From positions 34,507,263-34,571,262 of the forward strand of contig CM055828.1 of NCBI GenBank assembly GCA_029582265.1: a stretch of 64,000 nt of DNA. The letters are read 5' to 3'. This stretch comes from Zoroaster sp. YZ-2022. Taxonomy: Eukaryota > Echinodermata > Asteroidea > Forcipulatida > Zoroasteridae. Shown here in pieces: positions 1 through 9,835 of this stretch. The position numbers and the translations under genes were made by a program. The notes under the pieces were generated by a model, which was not told the origin of the DNA, did not search any database, and saw nothing but the letters and a program-made list of their open reading frames with translations. The number at the start of each line of letters is the position of its first letter. Position 1 is the stretch's first letter.

Positions 1-253
1 TCTCAGACTTATCAAAATTTAGGGGGTGATGTTTCTTTTGCTGTTATGTATATATTCGATATTACTGTGTCATTGCCCAATTATCAGCATATACTTCAGA
101 AACTAAACCTAAACCTATAATATAATAATATTAGTATTTAAATCACAGCGCTTACAATTAATTAAATACACAACACATTAAATACACAACACATTAAATA
201 CACAACACATTAAATACAATAGCTGTACAGCCAAACAGGTGTTAATGTTGCGC

Positions 254-517
254 CAGAGTCACACAGAGCTGTGTATGTACTGTCCAGTGGTTTTGGTTTG
301 ACCTATCCTAGCCACATGTCCTGGCATATATTTGAGTGCACTGCACTGGGTTGGGAGTTACATACAAATTTTGAGTGTCTTTGATTGGTTTTGGTTTGAC
401 CTCCTATCACAGCCACATGTGCTTGCATGTATTTGAGTGCACTGCACAAAGTCAATGGGTTAAGAGAGACATACAAATTTTGAGTGTCTTTGATTGTTAA
501 ACCAATAGGAGGGTTAA
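254..517 (+). mobile_element. TTAA-type MITE, family C, partial
   Basis: Right part of family C ending ATAGGAGGGTTAA at 517, with the CACACAGAGCTGTGTATG core. The left end is missing. It is preceded at 171-220 by three copies of a 16-bp TAAATACACAACACAT repeat. Bases 1-170 show nothing recognisable. Confidence 0.65.
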
Positions 518-684
518 CGTACCTTAAAAAGATTGAACAACATTGGTAAAATGTCTGTTTGCATTCATTCTTTATACTTAGGAATCAAGACATACATGTT
601 TGTTATACCATGGTCTTAGATTGTGTATTTTCATTGGTCGAAAGCCTGTCACATGACAAATCACAAATCTTCATGTTACCCTCG

Positions 685-748
685 TGACGTCACTCAAAAA
701 GTGATGTTCACCTCTGACGTCACTCAAAAAGTGATGTTCACCTCTCAA
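685..748. promoter_or_regulatory. Two tandem 32-bp repeats, each with a perfect CRE
   Basis: The palindromic CRE TGACGTCA occurs twice (about 684 and 716), each within a 32-bp direct repeat containing CACTCAAAAAGTGATG. CREB/ATF proteins bind this sequence. No gene could be placed next to it, so a regulatory role is only a possibility. Confidence 0.4.
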
Positions 749-1097
749 GAGTGGTACATCACCCTGATCGTCCCCGGGAGTATCATCCCCATATATCTTT
801 CACAAGTGCTACTTTTGATTGCAAGAAGTGAAAACAGCGACCGAGGTTGTTATATTGCTGGTACTCCGCAGAACACGCTATAATATTTCAATTTGATGCA
901 CTGTAGGGACCAGCTAAACAACTTGTCTGCTGTGTGTGTGAATTTGTTCGCTTCGACCATGCAGTACGAATAGTTCGCGAATACTGCAACGAAACGGGAC
1001 GAGATGACAGCAACTTCCAGACACTTCCAGTTACAGACTTAAGACAGTTTACTGGAAGATTTCTTCGGTAACGTAATCTAATACCATGGTATAACAA

Positions 1098-1242
1098 AAT
1101 AATTGTTGCCTGGCGTGATGGGGGTCCATGGGTTTTGTACACCCTCGGGGGTTGATGGCACCCTCGGCTTCGCCTCGGGTGCCATCAGCCCCCTCGGGTG
1201 TACAAAACGCCATGGACCCCATCACGCCAGGCAACAATTATT
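1098..1242. repeat. Long hairpin, ~70-bp arms, apex CTCGGCTTCGCCTCGG
   Basis: Left arm (1098-1166) and right arm (1173-1242) are reverse complements with only a few mismatches, meeting at a CTCGGCTTCGCCTCGG apex. ORFs here are read through the palindrome and are not genes. A second hairpin with the same apex is at 8762-8930. Confidence 0.85.
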
Positions 1243-1260
1243 AAATGAATCACTGTGTCA

Positions 1261-1792
1261 TTAACCCTAACCACCCCATATCCTGCAAAATTCTCCAAAG
1301 GGCACTTTTTGGGAAAAACTCAGCACTGTTGGAAACAGGTGCATGTACTTTCACCTCTTCAAATGGGACAAAATTACTACCTGGCAAGAAGTACATGTAC
1401 AGGCCATAAGTGCTGAATATGAAAGATCAACGAAAATGCATGGTGCATTTTAAAGAAAAGGGCATGTTTTCCAAAAGTGCACTGATGGATTTTGGAGGAT
1501 TCAGGAATGTTCCTAGCCAGAATACCTAGGGGGTTAGGGTTATTAAGGAAGGTTCCTAGCTAGAATACCTATAGGGGGTTAGGGTTCAGGGAGGTTCCTA
1601 GCCAGAATACCTAGGGGGTTAGAGTTAAGGAAGGTTCCTAGCTAGAATACCTATAGGGGGTTAGGGTTCAGAGAGGTTCCTAGCCAGAATACCTAGGGGG
1701 TTAGAGTTAAGGAAGGTTCCTAGCTAGAATACCTATAGGGGGTTAGGGTTCAGGGAGGTTCCTAGCCAGAATATCTAGGGGGTTAGGGTTAA
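1261..1792. mobile_element. TTAA-type family D-like element with internal ~50-bp tandem repeats
   Basis: Begins TTAACCCTAACCACCCC and ends GGGGGTTAGGGTTAA. From 1500 to 1792 it holds about six ~50-bp units that each repeat the element's own end (CCTAGGGGGTTAGGGTT), alternating CTAGCCAG and CTAGCTAG forms. It resembles telomere repeat locally but is not a TTAGGG array. Confidence 0.7.
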
Positions 1793-1997
1793 TAACAACA
1801 AAATAGTGAAAAATACATTCAGATTTCATTAGCTTTCATTATGTGGAAAATAGATCACAGCTGTGATCCACTTCAAATTTGAAAACACATTTCACGTTTT
1901 CCCAAAAATGCCAGCATGTCAGATGGAATAATTTCTCAGAATGTTTGGTCCCATCACCGACTTCACATCAAGTAAGGTTTTAGATCATAAGTCAGTA

Positions 1998-2130
1998 ATC
2001 AGGGGTCAATTTCATAAAGCGGCTTAGCAAAGAATTTTGCTGAGCAATATAAAACAGACTACCAGCCAACTTACAGTAAATTTTGTATGACAGTTTGGCT
2101 GGTAACCAACAGATTCTGCTAGGTGTACAT
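1998..2130. mobile_element. MITE fragment of the GCTTAGCA family
   Basis: CAGGGGTCAATTTCATAAAG and CGGCTTAGCA match the ends of the element at 16465-17995. Other sequence in 1793-2490 shows nothing recognisable. Confidence 0.5.
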
Positions 2131-2490
2131 TCCCTTTGATATTTTCTCAGTTCCAATGATGTTCAACAGATGCAACATAGTCTTCTTGTTTAGATTGTAA
2201 TTATCAGCAATTTTCATACTGCCTTCAACGCTTGCTGTATTGTTCTAGATTCAAGGAAGAAATTCCCTTCAAAAATAGTAAAATCATACTCTGCCAAATA
2301 AGGTCACTGCAAACTCCCCCTACTTATATTCCAAGAAATAATTTTTCTAATTACCTGTCCTTTAACGTTCGCCATGGAATTGTGAGATGATTGTGTAAGC
2401 ACTGCTTTGGTTCTTGTATCAAAGTAAACCTCTGAGGAATCTGTGTGTGAAAACAAAACAACAGAAAAAGAGTATTAACAATAACAATGA

Positions 2491-2761
2491 TATTTAAGGG
2501 AGGAGGGCTAAAGTCATGGTACAGCCAAGCCTTTGAGAAGCCTGGCCAGGCCTAGGCTACCTGGCCTCCTAATTGTCTTTTGTGAGTCCTAATCCTGTAA
2601 CAATACAGTACCTGCCAATCAACATAACCTGGGCTTCTGGAGGGCCTAGCCCAGGCAAGCAGAGCTCATTATATAGGCCAGTAGGCAGGGGAAAAGCCTG
2701 GGCCTGGCCGGGCTTCTCAAAGGCTTGGCTGTACCATGACTTTGGCCCTTGTCCCTAAATA
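2491..2761. mobile_element. Long terminal-inverted-repeat MITE
   Basis: Ends are imperfect inverted repeats of about 60 bp around AAAGTCATGGTACAGCCAAG and CTTGGCTGTACCATGACTTT, starting TATTTA and ending TAAATA. The 61-codon ORF inside is incidental. Confidence 0.75.
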
Positions 2762-3111
2762 GGGCGTTCAAAATTCAGTCTTCCTTAAAAAACAGTGCAG
2801 ATGTTAAACTTCCATACTTTCACATGTGAATGGCAAATAAGACAGGGTGTTCATTTACCAAACAGGGCATCCAATATACAGCCTGGGGTATTGCTGGCTA
2901 ATACTATGGACAGAAAGGAATGTCAACGCTCATAATTGATTCTTACCGCGGCAGAATCACAGGAACACTGTTAATAAAACAATGACCCATCCTCTTGAAA
3001 TTAAATGCATAATGCTCACAAAATCAAGACATCAAAAAACGGGTGCAAACACTTCCGTGGGTTGTCAGACGAGAATCTCAGTTCCCAAGGGCAATAGACA
3101 TTACTTATTCA

Positions 3112-3426
3112 TTAACCCTCCTACACATGGAGGCCACTCCGATCCACTAAATTTTCAGTATGTTTTTCACCAACCTTTAGTACATGCCTGCTGTCCTTTC
3201 CAAGTAATCGTACAAAATCAACTGTGTGCCACCCAAGGCCACTGTAAATGTTTGAACATATTAGTATGGCCTACAATGTATCAATGGGAGACCACTTTAC
3301 CCTGCAATCTCAGTGGTGTGACAGTGCACAGAAGGGTAACGATAGGAGGCCACTGGCAACAGCTAATGGTTTGGAGTGGCCTGAATGGGTTGTTTCAAAA
3401 ATTGCACCGATTGTAGGAGGGTTTAA
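3112..3426 (+). mobile_element. TTAA-type MITE, family A
   Basis: Complete copy from TTAACCCTCCTACACATG to GTAGGAGGGTTTAA. Another copy at 18372-18693 is nearly identical over the inner half; both contain the same incidental ORF. 3427-4233 shows no feature. Confidence 0.8.
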
Positions 3427-4233
3427 TACAAAATGTTTTCAAAATGTACTGAGGTTTCTTTGAAACGCTGAAGCCAAATATATCATAATTTGAACTACAT
3501 ATTCCATCCCTAGATTGTAATATTTTCGGCGGCACTTAAGCCAACAAACCTGCATAAGTAACTTCTGAGTTTGGCCGGTGCATTGAAAATCCCACATCGT
3601 GGTTACAATTGTTCATGAAGGTTGGATTCAATCAAATGAACTCAAAACCAGGCATTTACTATTTACATGTATGTTGAAAACAACAGCAAACAAATATTGC
3701 TATGCTATAATGTATACCATTAATTGAAATACTTTTCAGATGTGGGTCATGTGACCAAAGTGCAAATTAGGTTTACAAAGTTTTCTGATTGGGCTTGGTG
3801 AAATGGTAAAACAGATAATTTTGTGAAAGCAAGATTGATTTTCCTAGGCAGTCAGAGAATACTACATGTACAATGTAGATCATTCATTTGAGTCATTTTG
3901 GGGGCAACTTTTTCAGGTAAAAAAAAACGCCCCAATCAATGGGTCAATTAAACACGGAATGCAGTTAATAATGAAATATACTGAGTAATGTTACACACTT
4001 CAATGCCTTTACCCCATGAGTTGGCCGTTCAGCCTGCAGGTGGGTTTTACACACGTATGTTTCATACATACATGTGCTAGTACATGGTAACAATCACTGG
4101 GACAGAACACACAGAGCTTCTATTTTGGGAAGAACCATCAGGATTAGACTTTATCTCAGTCTCAGAGAGGGTCGACCCGTTCCCATACTGATTGCCTGGG
4201 ATTGAGGCAAAGTAGACATATGACAGGGGTACA

Positions 4234-4512
4234 TTACAATTGAAGAGTTTCATAGCAAAACGCTATATATCCATTTGGCTGAGAGGATATATTGCAGATT
4301 GCAGAGAAGCTGGCGTGGCGTTTATCGCGGTTTGGAATAAAAACGTGTATAATGATTGAGTTTACAATGTATATAGTGGTTATATCGCATTTTGCTAAAA
4401 ACTGAGTTGGAACTTGTGTTTGCCTACCTGTGAACGATGTCTGAGTGGTGTTGGTGCAAAAGTTTTAAATATGGCGTTTATCGCGTTTTGCTATGAAACT
4501 CTTCAATTGTAA
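4234..4512. mobile_element. TA-flanked MITE with ~30-bp inverted repeats
   Basis: Ends TACAATTGAAGAGTTTCATA and TATGAAACTCTTCAATTGTA are exact reverse complements, extending inward through AGCAAAACGC. A TA target (Tc1/mariner-like) is consistent but not unique. Non-coding. Confidence 0.8.
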
Positions 4513-4830
4513 CCAGTCTAAATAACAGATCTACATCTTGTCAGTAGCCAAGTGAAATAGGAAAGACAAATTTTACAGGGCAATTTAATTTTTAAGAGGA
4601 CTAACTGGTTGGCCATGAAAGTTGTGATAAATGTAGTAGTTTAGCAAATTAATATACATGTACATGTATGTACACTGTATGATTGTACATGTGTGTAAGC
4701 TTTAAGTGGAGACTAACCAATCAACTGTGGTCATGTTATTTGTTTAGCAAATTACAACACACTTTAAGAGGACGCTAACTGGTCATTCAACCATGATCAT
4801 TGTAATTGTTCTGCAAATGATACGTTGCAA
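4513..4830 (+). repeat. Left copy of a large dispersed inverted repeat
   Basis: This block is the reverse complement of 9836-10600 minus the MITE at 10181-10463. It shares GTAGATCTGTTATTTAGAC, GGTTGAATGACCAGTTAGCG and TGTTGTAATTTGCTAAACAA (right-copy orientation). Site TTAA at 4649-4652 is the empty site for that MITE. Confidence 0.75.
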
Positions 4831-4900
4831 TGTTTCTGATTTGGAAAATTGTCCACAATGAAACCTAGTACATATGATATACTGTACATACATTGAAAAA

Positions 4901-5380
4901 TAGAGAGGTTTCGCAAGTCTACGGATACATATACGGATACGGATACGTCAACACTTTGTGTGTTCACGTGACGTGTAACCGTTGCGTCCATGGTTTGCAT
5001 GGACGTTAACAACGGATACGGAAGTTCACACACGTAAGGAGAAAAATGGATACTGTTTTGCAGAATTTTAGTTGTATTTTTGTCCTAGATTAAAAACATC
5101 TCCCACGGTATTGCTTTTAATGGTATCATCCATGATATAGATAGAAATGTGTTAGTCATTTGTAAGCAAAAAATGAGAAAAATGCAGTGTAGACAGGGTC
5201 TCCAGTTTTCGTCATGCTTGTTGGAAACTTTCTTTGCACGCGTTTAACTTTAACGTTAGGCCTAATCCATTCCATGTGGGTCCGATTGCGAAACAAAATC
5301 TGACGCGCGTCCAACGTGAACGGATACGGTTATCATAGCTGTATCTGTATCCGAATCTGTACACTTGCGAAACCTCTCTA
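4901..5380. mobile_element. TA-flanked MITE with GAGAGGTTTCGCAAGT ends
   Basis: Termini TAGAGAGGTTTCGCAAGT and ACTTGCGAAACCTCTCTA are exact inverted repeats, followed inward by GGATAC-type subrepeats. It covers four short ORFs on both strands, none credible. Confidence 0.8.
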
Positions 5381-5759
5381 TTATAAGTTGTATTATACAC
5401 ATAAGGCCGAACAAAAAAATAGTTGTGTTTCCGGTTACCCTACCCAACCTAGAAAATCACGCAGAACCTATATCTTTTTATTCAAAAAAATAATTAAAAA
5501 TAAAAACTTATGGTTCTGAGCCTAATTTTTGTGTACATCGTCCTGTATTTTTTTATTTATTTTTTATTCCGACAAAGCCAATTAAAGAATGTGCCATTAA
5601 GAAGGAAACCGCAAGACTGAGTTAATTTATTTTGTCTTTATTGGACTTGCCTCAAAACTGTCTAAGAATGATCCGAGCATCATGATAATTTTCAGGCGAG
5701 CGGCACTTCGCACGCACGAAGCCGATGTTCACATTTTGTGAGTGACATGATCCAAATCG

Positions 5760-5950
5760 CATAACAAATATTTCTATTGGTTGTATGACAAGGTACATGT
5801 GTTCTCGTTTGACCAATAAGAAAACGTTTTACACGCTATAGGCATTGCACACAGCGCGTAATATTTCTATTGGTTATATGATGACGTATTGTTCTTGTTC
5901 GACCAATAGAAAAATTTGTTACGCGCTATGCATAGGGCATTGCACACATG
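5760..5950. repeat. Tandem duplication with paired CCAAT boxes
   Basis: Two ~95-bp units each carry TATTTCTATTGGTT, GACCAATA-GAAAA and a GCATTGCACACA block, so CCAAT boxes face each other. It could be a divergent promoter remnant or a MITE; no gene was found nearby. Elsewhere in 5381-6500 nothing is clear. Confidence 0.4.
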
Positions 5951-6458
5951 TGCTAAATGCAGTGAGCTAGTCTGAGTGCCTTCCAATGACTGGATCAAAA
6001 TAGCGCGCTGGATGAGAATGTAATTCCTTGGACGATAAATTCTTTGGTGACAATCAGTATTTTATATGCCATGTTTTGCAGGTTTCTGTTTTTGTTTGTT
6101 AGAACAGAAGTTTTTTACACCTTAAGTTATTTTACAAACGATCTTTGCTTACATGTGCATTTCTTCTTCATACCTCATTCAATTAATAACATTACTGACC
6201 GTAATCAAGTTATTGATGGTATGTGTATTTCTTCATTCATAATTGATATGTGGCTGTGCTAGACAGTGTATTAACTATAATTAGAGTAACTCTGATGTCT
6301 GATTTGTCCAAAACATAATTTTTATATGAAACTGATTGAATGCTGCGTGCACACGCCGTATATGACAGACCAGTCAAAAACCTGGCAGACCAGTCACAAT
6401 TCAAGCCTACTGGTCCTGCTGGACAGTGAAAAACAAAAGTTAAGAGCAAACCCTGAAC

Positions 6459-6502
6459 TTACACATGTAAAAATAGCAAGGACAAATCTAAATTACAGGT
6501 AC

Positions 6503-6540
<38 letters not shown>

Positions 6541-7250
6541 GATTTGTAGCGCGCACATATCCACCCTGCTGGGCGCTCAAGGCGCGGAAACAAAGAAAAA
6601 ACATGAATACAAACAATATACAATGATAGCATAGGGAAAAAATTATGTACTGAGATACATGTACCTACAGTGCAATTACAAATATACATCATCTTTGAAG
6701 AATTGTGACATAAGATGAGTTTTAAGCATCGACTTAAATCTAGTTATACTATGACAAGATTTGAGTTTAGTTGGAAGATGATTCCAGAGTCTCGGAGCGG
6801 CGACAGAAAAAGACCTATCTCCCCAGTTCCGTTTTGAAGTTGGTTCCTTTAATTTAGGAGTGACATGTTGCTGCAGCGCAAATTGTGTGACGGTGTGTAG
6901 ACTTTAAGCAGTTCAGAAATACAAATTGGAGCAATGTTATTAAAAGATTTGTGAACAATTAGCATAAGTTTAAAAACAATTCTCTGTGAAACAGGAAGCC
7001 AGTGCAGTTCTTTCAAGATTGGCGTGATATGGCATGACTTTCTGGACAAAGTCACAACACGAGCTGCTGTGTTTTGTATGTGCTGAAGACGAGATATTCG
7101 ATTCTGTGGGAGACTGTAGAGGAGAGCATTTCCGTTATCGAGCCGTGATGTGACAAACGCATACTGTATAATTTGTTCAGCAGCACTTTTATTCAAGTAT
7201 TTCCTTATTCGGCTAATATTTCTGATATGTACACCACCTGACCAAAACAT
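6459..7250 (-). mobile_element. CR1/L2-like LINE, 3' coding end, 5'-truncated and frameshifted
   Basis: The minus strand encodes a typical reverse-transcriptase C-terminal segment: YAFVTSRLDNGNALLYSLPQ, RLQHIQNTAARVV, LKELHWLPVSQRIVFKLML. The ORF stops at 6849, but the next conserved block (SFSVAAPRLWN) follows in another frame at about 6810, showing a frameshift. A 3' tail follows at 6541-6590, ending in (AAT)n. Known of the family: target-primed reverse transcription in the nucleus. This copy cannot be active. The clade call (CR1/L2/Jockey range) is by motif memory. Confidence 0.8.
6503..6590 (-). repeat. LINE 3' tail with (AAT)n microsatellite
   Basis: Minus strand: GCGCCTTGAGCGCCCAGCAG, then GGTGGATATGTGCGCGCTA, then (ATT)n. 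It closely matches the last ~50 bp of the SINEs at 8031-8376, 28049-28411 and 57135-57477. Confidence 0.75.
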
Positions 7251-8030
7251 TTAAAGAAAAGTAGGATGCATGATATCTACAAACATTTATTTATTTATTT
7301 ATATTTATATTTAATTTTTTACAGGTTTTTAGGTACTACCATTGTTCATAAACAGAAGATATATTCTGAAGTGGAATTTAATTTATCTCGTTTTTTTCCT
7401 GGCTGTATTAGACACATCTGAAAATATGCAAATACAGCCTTTAAAAAGAAAGTAAACAACATAAAACATGGAATACATGTATATTTTATTTTCTTTATTT
7501 CTCCATATTTATAGAAAACAAAGTAATGAAACACAACAGTAACATATTGCAGGTTTTTGTAGTCACTGAGTATAAATGTCATATTTGTTTCGCTTGACAT
7601 GTCGGTAAACAATAAATGGGTGTTAACGGAAGCCTTTGAAAAAAAAGTGGCCATGGTCTTGTGTATTTATTTGTACTCACAACCATCTGCTTTCTAAATT
7701 CAGATATTCTTAAACCACTCAACCAGTGAATATACAGTGCTGATAGGTAGTATTAACATATACAGTATTAAATCTGACATTGTCACTTGTTAACTGTTAC
7801 AAATGAGTGCGCAAAAAAAATATATAAAAAAATTGACCGTCATCCCACCCTAATATTTTTGTCTACAAAAATTTAGAGAAAAAAAAAAGATTTTGACAAA
7901 GTAAAATTTTCAAATTTGATATTGTTTTTTTTATCCGAATAGATTATTTCCTATTTTCCCATTGTTACTACTACACCAAAGTGTGTAGACTGTGGATGGC
8001 AAATAAATATTAGTTTCTTTGTTGTTACAT

Positions 8031-8376
8031 GGAGTGCCATGGTCGAGCGGTCTAGTGCATCGGATTTGTGTTCTGATGGCTGAGTCGTCAGAATGTGGGT
8101 TCGAATCTCAACCGCGACCGGGGTACTTGTGTCCTTTGAGCAAGACACTTTACCATAATTGCTTCTCTCCACCCATGGGTAAATGGGTACCTGTGAGGGC
8201 AGTGTTGGTTCTTGTGTTTGATTAGCCCATATGCGCTGAAATGGCAGCAATTGAGCTGTATACTCCCCAGGGAGCTGAGATGGTTTCAGGAATGATTTAT
8301 GCACCTGATGAGCAGGGGTAATAATGTAATGCACCTTGAGCACCAGTTTGGTGGATAAGTGCGCTATATAAGTTAT
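8031..8376 (+). mobile_element. tRNA-derived SINE, family 1
   Basis: The tRNA-like head has an A-box-like TGGTCGAGCGGTCTAG and a B-box GGTTCGAATCT. Then come GAGCAAGACACTTTACCATA, GGGTACCTGTGAGGGCAG and CTCCCCAGGGAGCTGAGATG, with a tail ACCTTGAGCACC...GCGCTATATAAG. Same family as 57135-57477 and (reverse) 28049-28411. ORFs on both strands are incidental. 7251-8030 holds nothing else recognisable. Confidence 0.9.
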
Positions 8377-8760
8377 TACTATACCTCATACATATTCATG
8401 ATCGAGAGCCGAATTCTCACTGGTCCATTCACCATCACGTGCCAGATGCTATTTTGACTATTTACCAAGCGCCCGTGAGTATTCATGCACAGGGTAAATA
8501 CGCATGCGCAGTAGTGCGGGAACAGTCCCGGCGGGGGAACAGTCCCGGCGGGGAAATAGTCCCAACGATCTGTTCCCCGCGCACCGCGGCACGCGGGGAA
8601 CAGTCGTACGGGCGTAGTACGCATGCGCGAACATCGCCCTAGCTAGCTACATATTTATATACATGAAAAGATGGCGGCACACGTAAATGTAAATTCGTGT
8701 TTTCCCGAGCTCAATGATGCCGAACTAGAGAATATTGTGAATATGTATGAGGTATAGTAA
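8376..8760. mobile_element. TIR element with GC-rich core and a short coding-like exon
   Basis: Ends TTACTATACCTCATACATAT and ATATGTATGAGGTATAGTAA are exact inverted repeats of at least 23 bp. Inside are two NRF1-like GCATGCGC palindromes (about 8512 and 8622) and a repeated GGAACAGTCCCGGCGG. An ATG at 8671 opens 27 codons to a plausible donor GAG|GTATAG. It could be the first exon of the element's own protein or chance; the product is not recognised. Confidence 0.65.
8671..8751 (+). CDS. Possible first exon of an unrecognised transposon protein
   Basis: 27 codons beginning MAAHVNVNSCFPELNDAELE and ending at GAG|GTATAG. The start context AAAAGATGGCGGC is good. The peptide has the look of an N-terminal helix rather than noise, but no downstream exon was found and the segment overlaps the right inverted repeat of the enclosing element. 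Low confidence; an internally deleted transposase start is one reading. Confidence 0.2.
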
Positions 8761-8761
8761 A

Positions 8762-8930
8762 ACAAATATAACATGGTTTATTTCGGGTGGACAGTCGATA
8801 TTAGCTCCCCTCGGTATTGGAAGTTGAGAAACTAGTTCCCTCGGCTTCGCCTCAGGAACTAGTTTCTCAACTTCCAATACCTCGGGGAGCTAATATCGAC
8901 TGTCCACCCTCAAACCATGTTATATTTGTA
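8762..8930. repeat. Long hairpin, ~80-bp arms, apex CTCGGCTTCGCCTCAG
   Basis: ACAAATATAACATGGTTT at the left pairs with AAACCATGTTATATTTGT at the right, with arms nearly perfect through ACTAGTTCC, meeting at CCTCGGCTTCGCCTCAGG (8839-8856). Arms are unrelated to the hairpin at 1098-1242; the apex is the same. Followed by an ATT-rich tract. Confidence 0.85.
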
Positions 8931-8986
8931 TATTATTATTACTATTATTATTATTACATGTATACCAGCGATTTGTAAAGATGTGA

Positions 8987-9047
8987 CTTGAGGGTCCCGG
9001 CGTTGGCCTTGAGGGTCCCGGCGTTGGCCTTGAGGGTCCCGGCCTTG
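8987..9047. repeat. 21-bp tandem repeat, 3 copies
   Basis: TTGAGGGTCCCGGCGTTGG units. ORFs through it reflect the 21-bp period. Confidence 0.85.
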
Positions 9048-9178
9048 CTGACATGTAGTGTGAGAGGGATAGTCATGTATTTCTGCATGAGATCTTGCAA
9101 ATTACAGAGCTCTACATACATGTATGAACCATACAGTTTACATAGAATTTGCTTAACAATTATCATGACAGGTAATTG

Positions 9179-9542
9179 TTGAACCCTAACCTTCCCAAAT
9201 CCTCCAAAATCCTCTTTGCTAAAGTGAAGGATTTTGAAGGATTGAGGTTACATGCTACACGCTCTTTGCTAAAGTGAAGGGTTTTGGAGGATTGAGGTTA
9301 TTAGGCATACTTGCCTTTCCATGGTACATGTATGTATCCATGTTTGTTGTAGTGATTGTAAGGTCAGTGCTTGGGTCAGGGGACACTGTTTATTGCTCCA
9401 TACATGCAGGGAGGGTCCCTGGCCATGTACCACAGATTAGAAACACATGTGTGTATACATGTCATGTGCTTGCTTTACTGCTGAAGGATTTTGGAGGATT
9501 CAGGTTATGTGTAAGCAAGTGGGCCTAGGGAGTTAGGGTTAA
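9179..9542 (+). mobile_element. TTAA-type MITE, family D
   Basis: Left TTGAACCCTAACCTTCCC (TTAA with one change), right GGGAGTTAGGGTTAA. Closely similar to 36866-37219. 9543-9835 shows nothing recognisable. Confidence 0.8.
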
Positions 9543-9835
9543 TCAATCTGTCCCCACTTAACCAGTTCACACCGGGAATAAAAAAGTTTTTCCGAACCCC
9601 GTGGCGGGTTTATTTTTACCACACAAACACGACCAATGGTGCTCACCAGAGCGTGACCGGGGAGACCGCGTCTTCCACCGTATGCTCATTGCCACGTCGA
9701 CCGGGAATCTATACAAATATTTCCGAGAATCCTGTGGCGTGTTTAGACGTTCTCCGATCCGCTGTCCAAAAACAAATTGCGTGTATACACGGCCTCCGAC
9801 GCGAACTGGTTAAAGCAATTTTTTTAAAGTAATTA

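Noticed and set aside
1500..1792. Interstitial telomere
   Set aside because: TTAGGG occurs only once per ~50-bp unit, as part of a MITE end.
3248..3463. 71-codon ORF also present at 18516
   Set aside because: It is carried by family A MITE copies; conservation reflects the repeat and not a gene.
5212..5519. Three short ORFs on both strands
   Set aside because: Inside or across the end of the TIR element 4901-5380.
8019..8343. tRNA gene or 130-codon ORF
   Set aside because: The tRNA-like boxes belong to a SINE head without a foldable cloverleaf that I could confirm; the ORF is the SINE read backwards.
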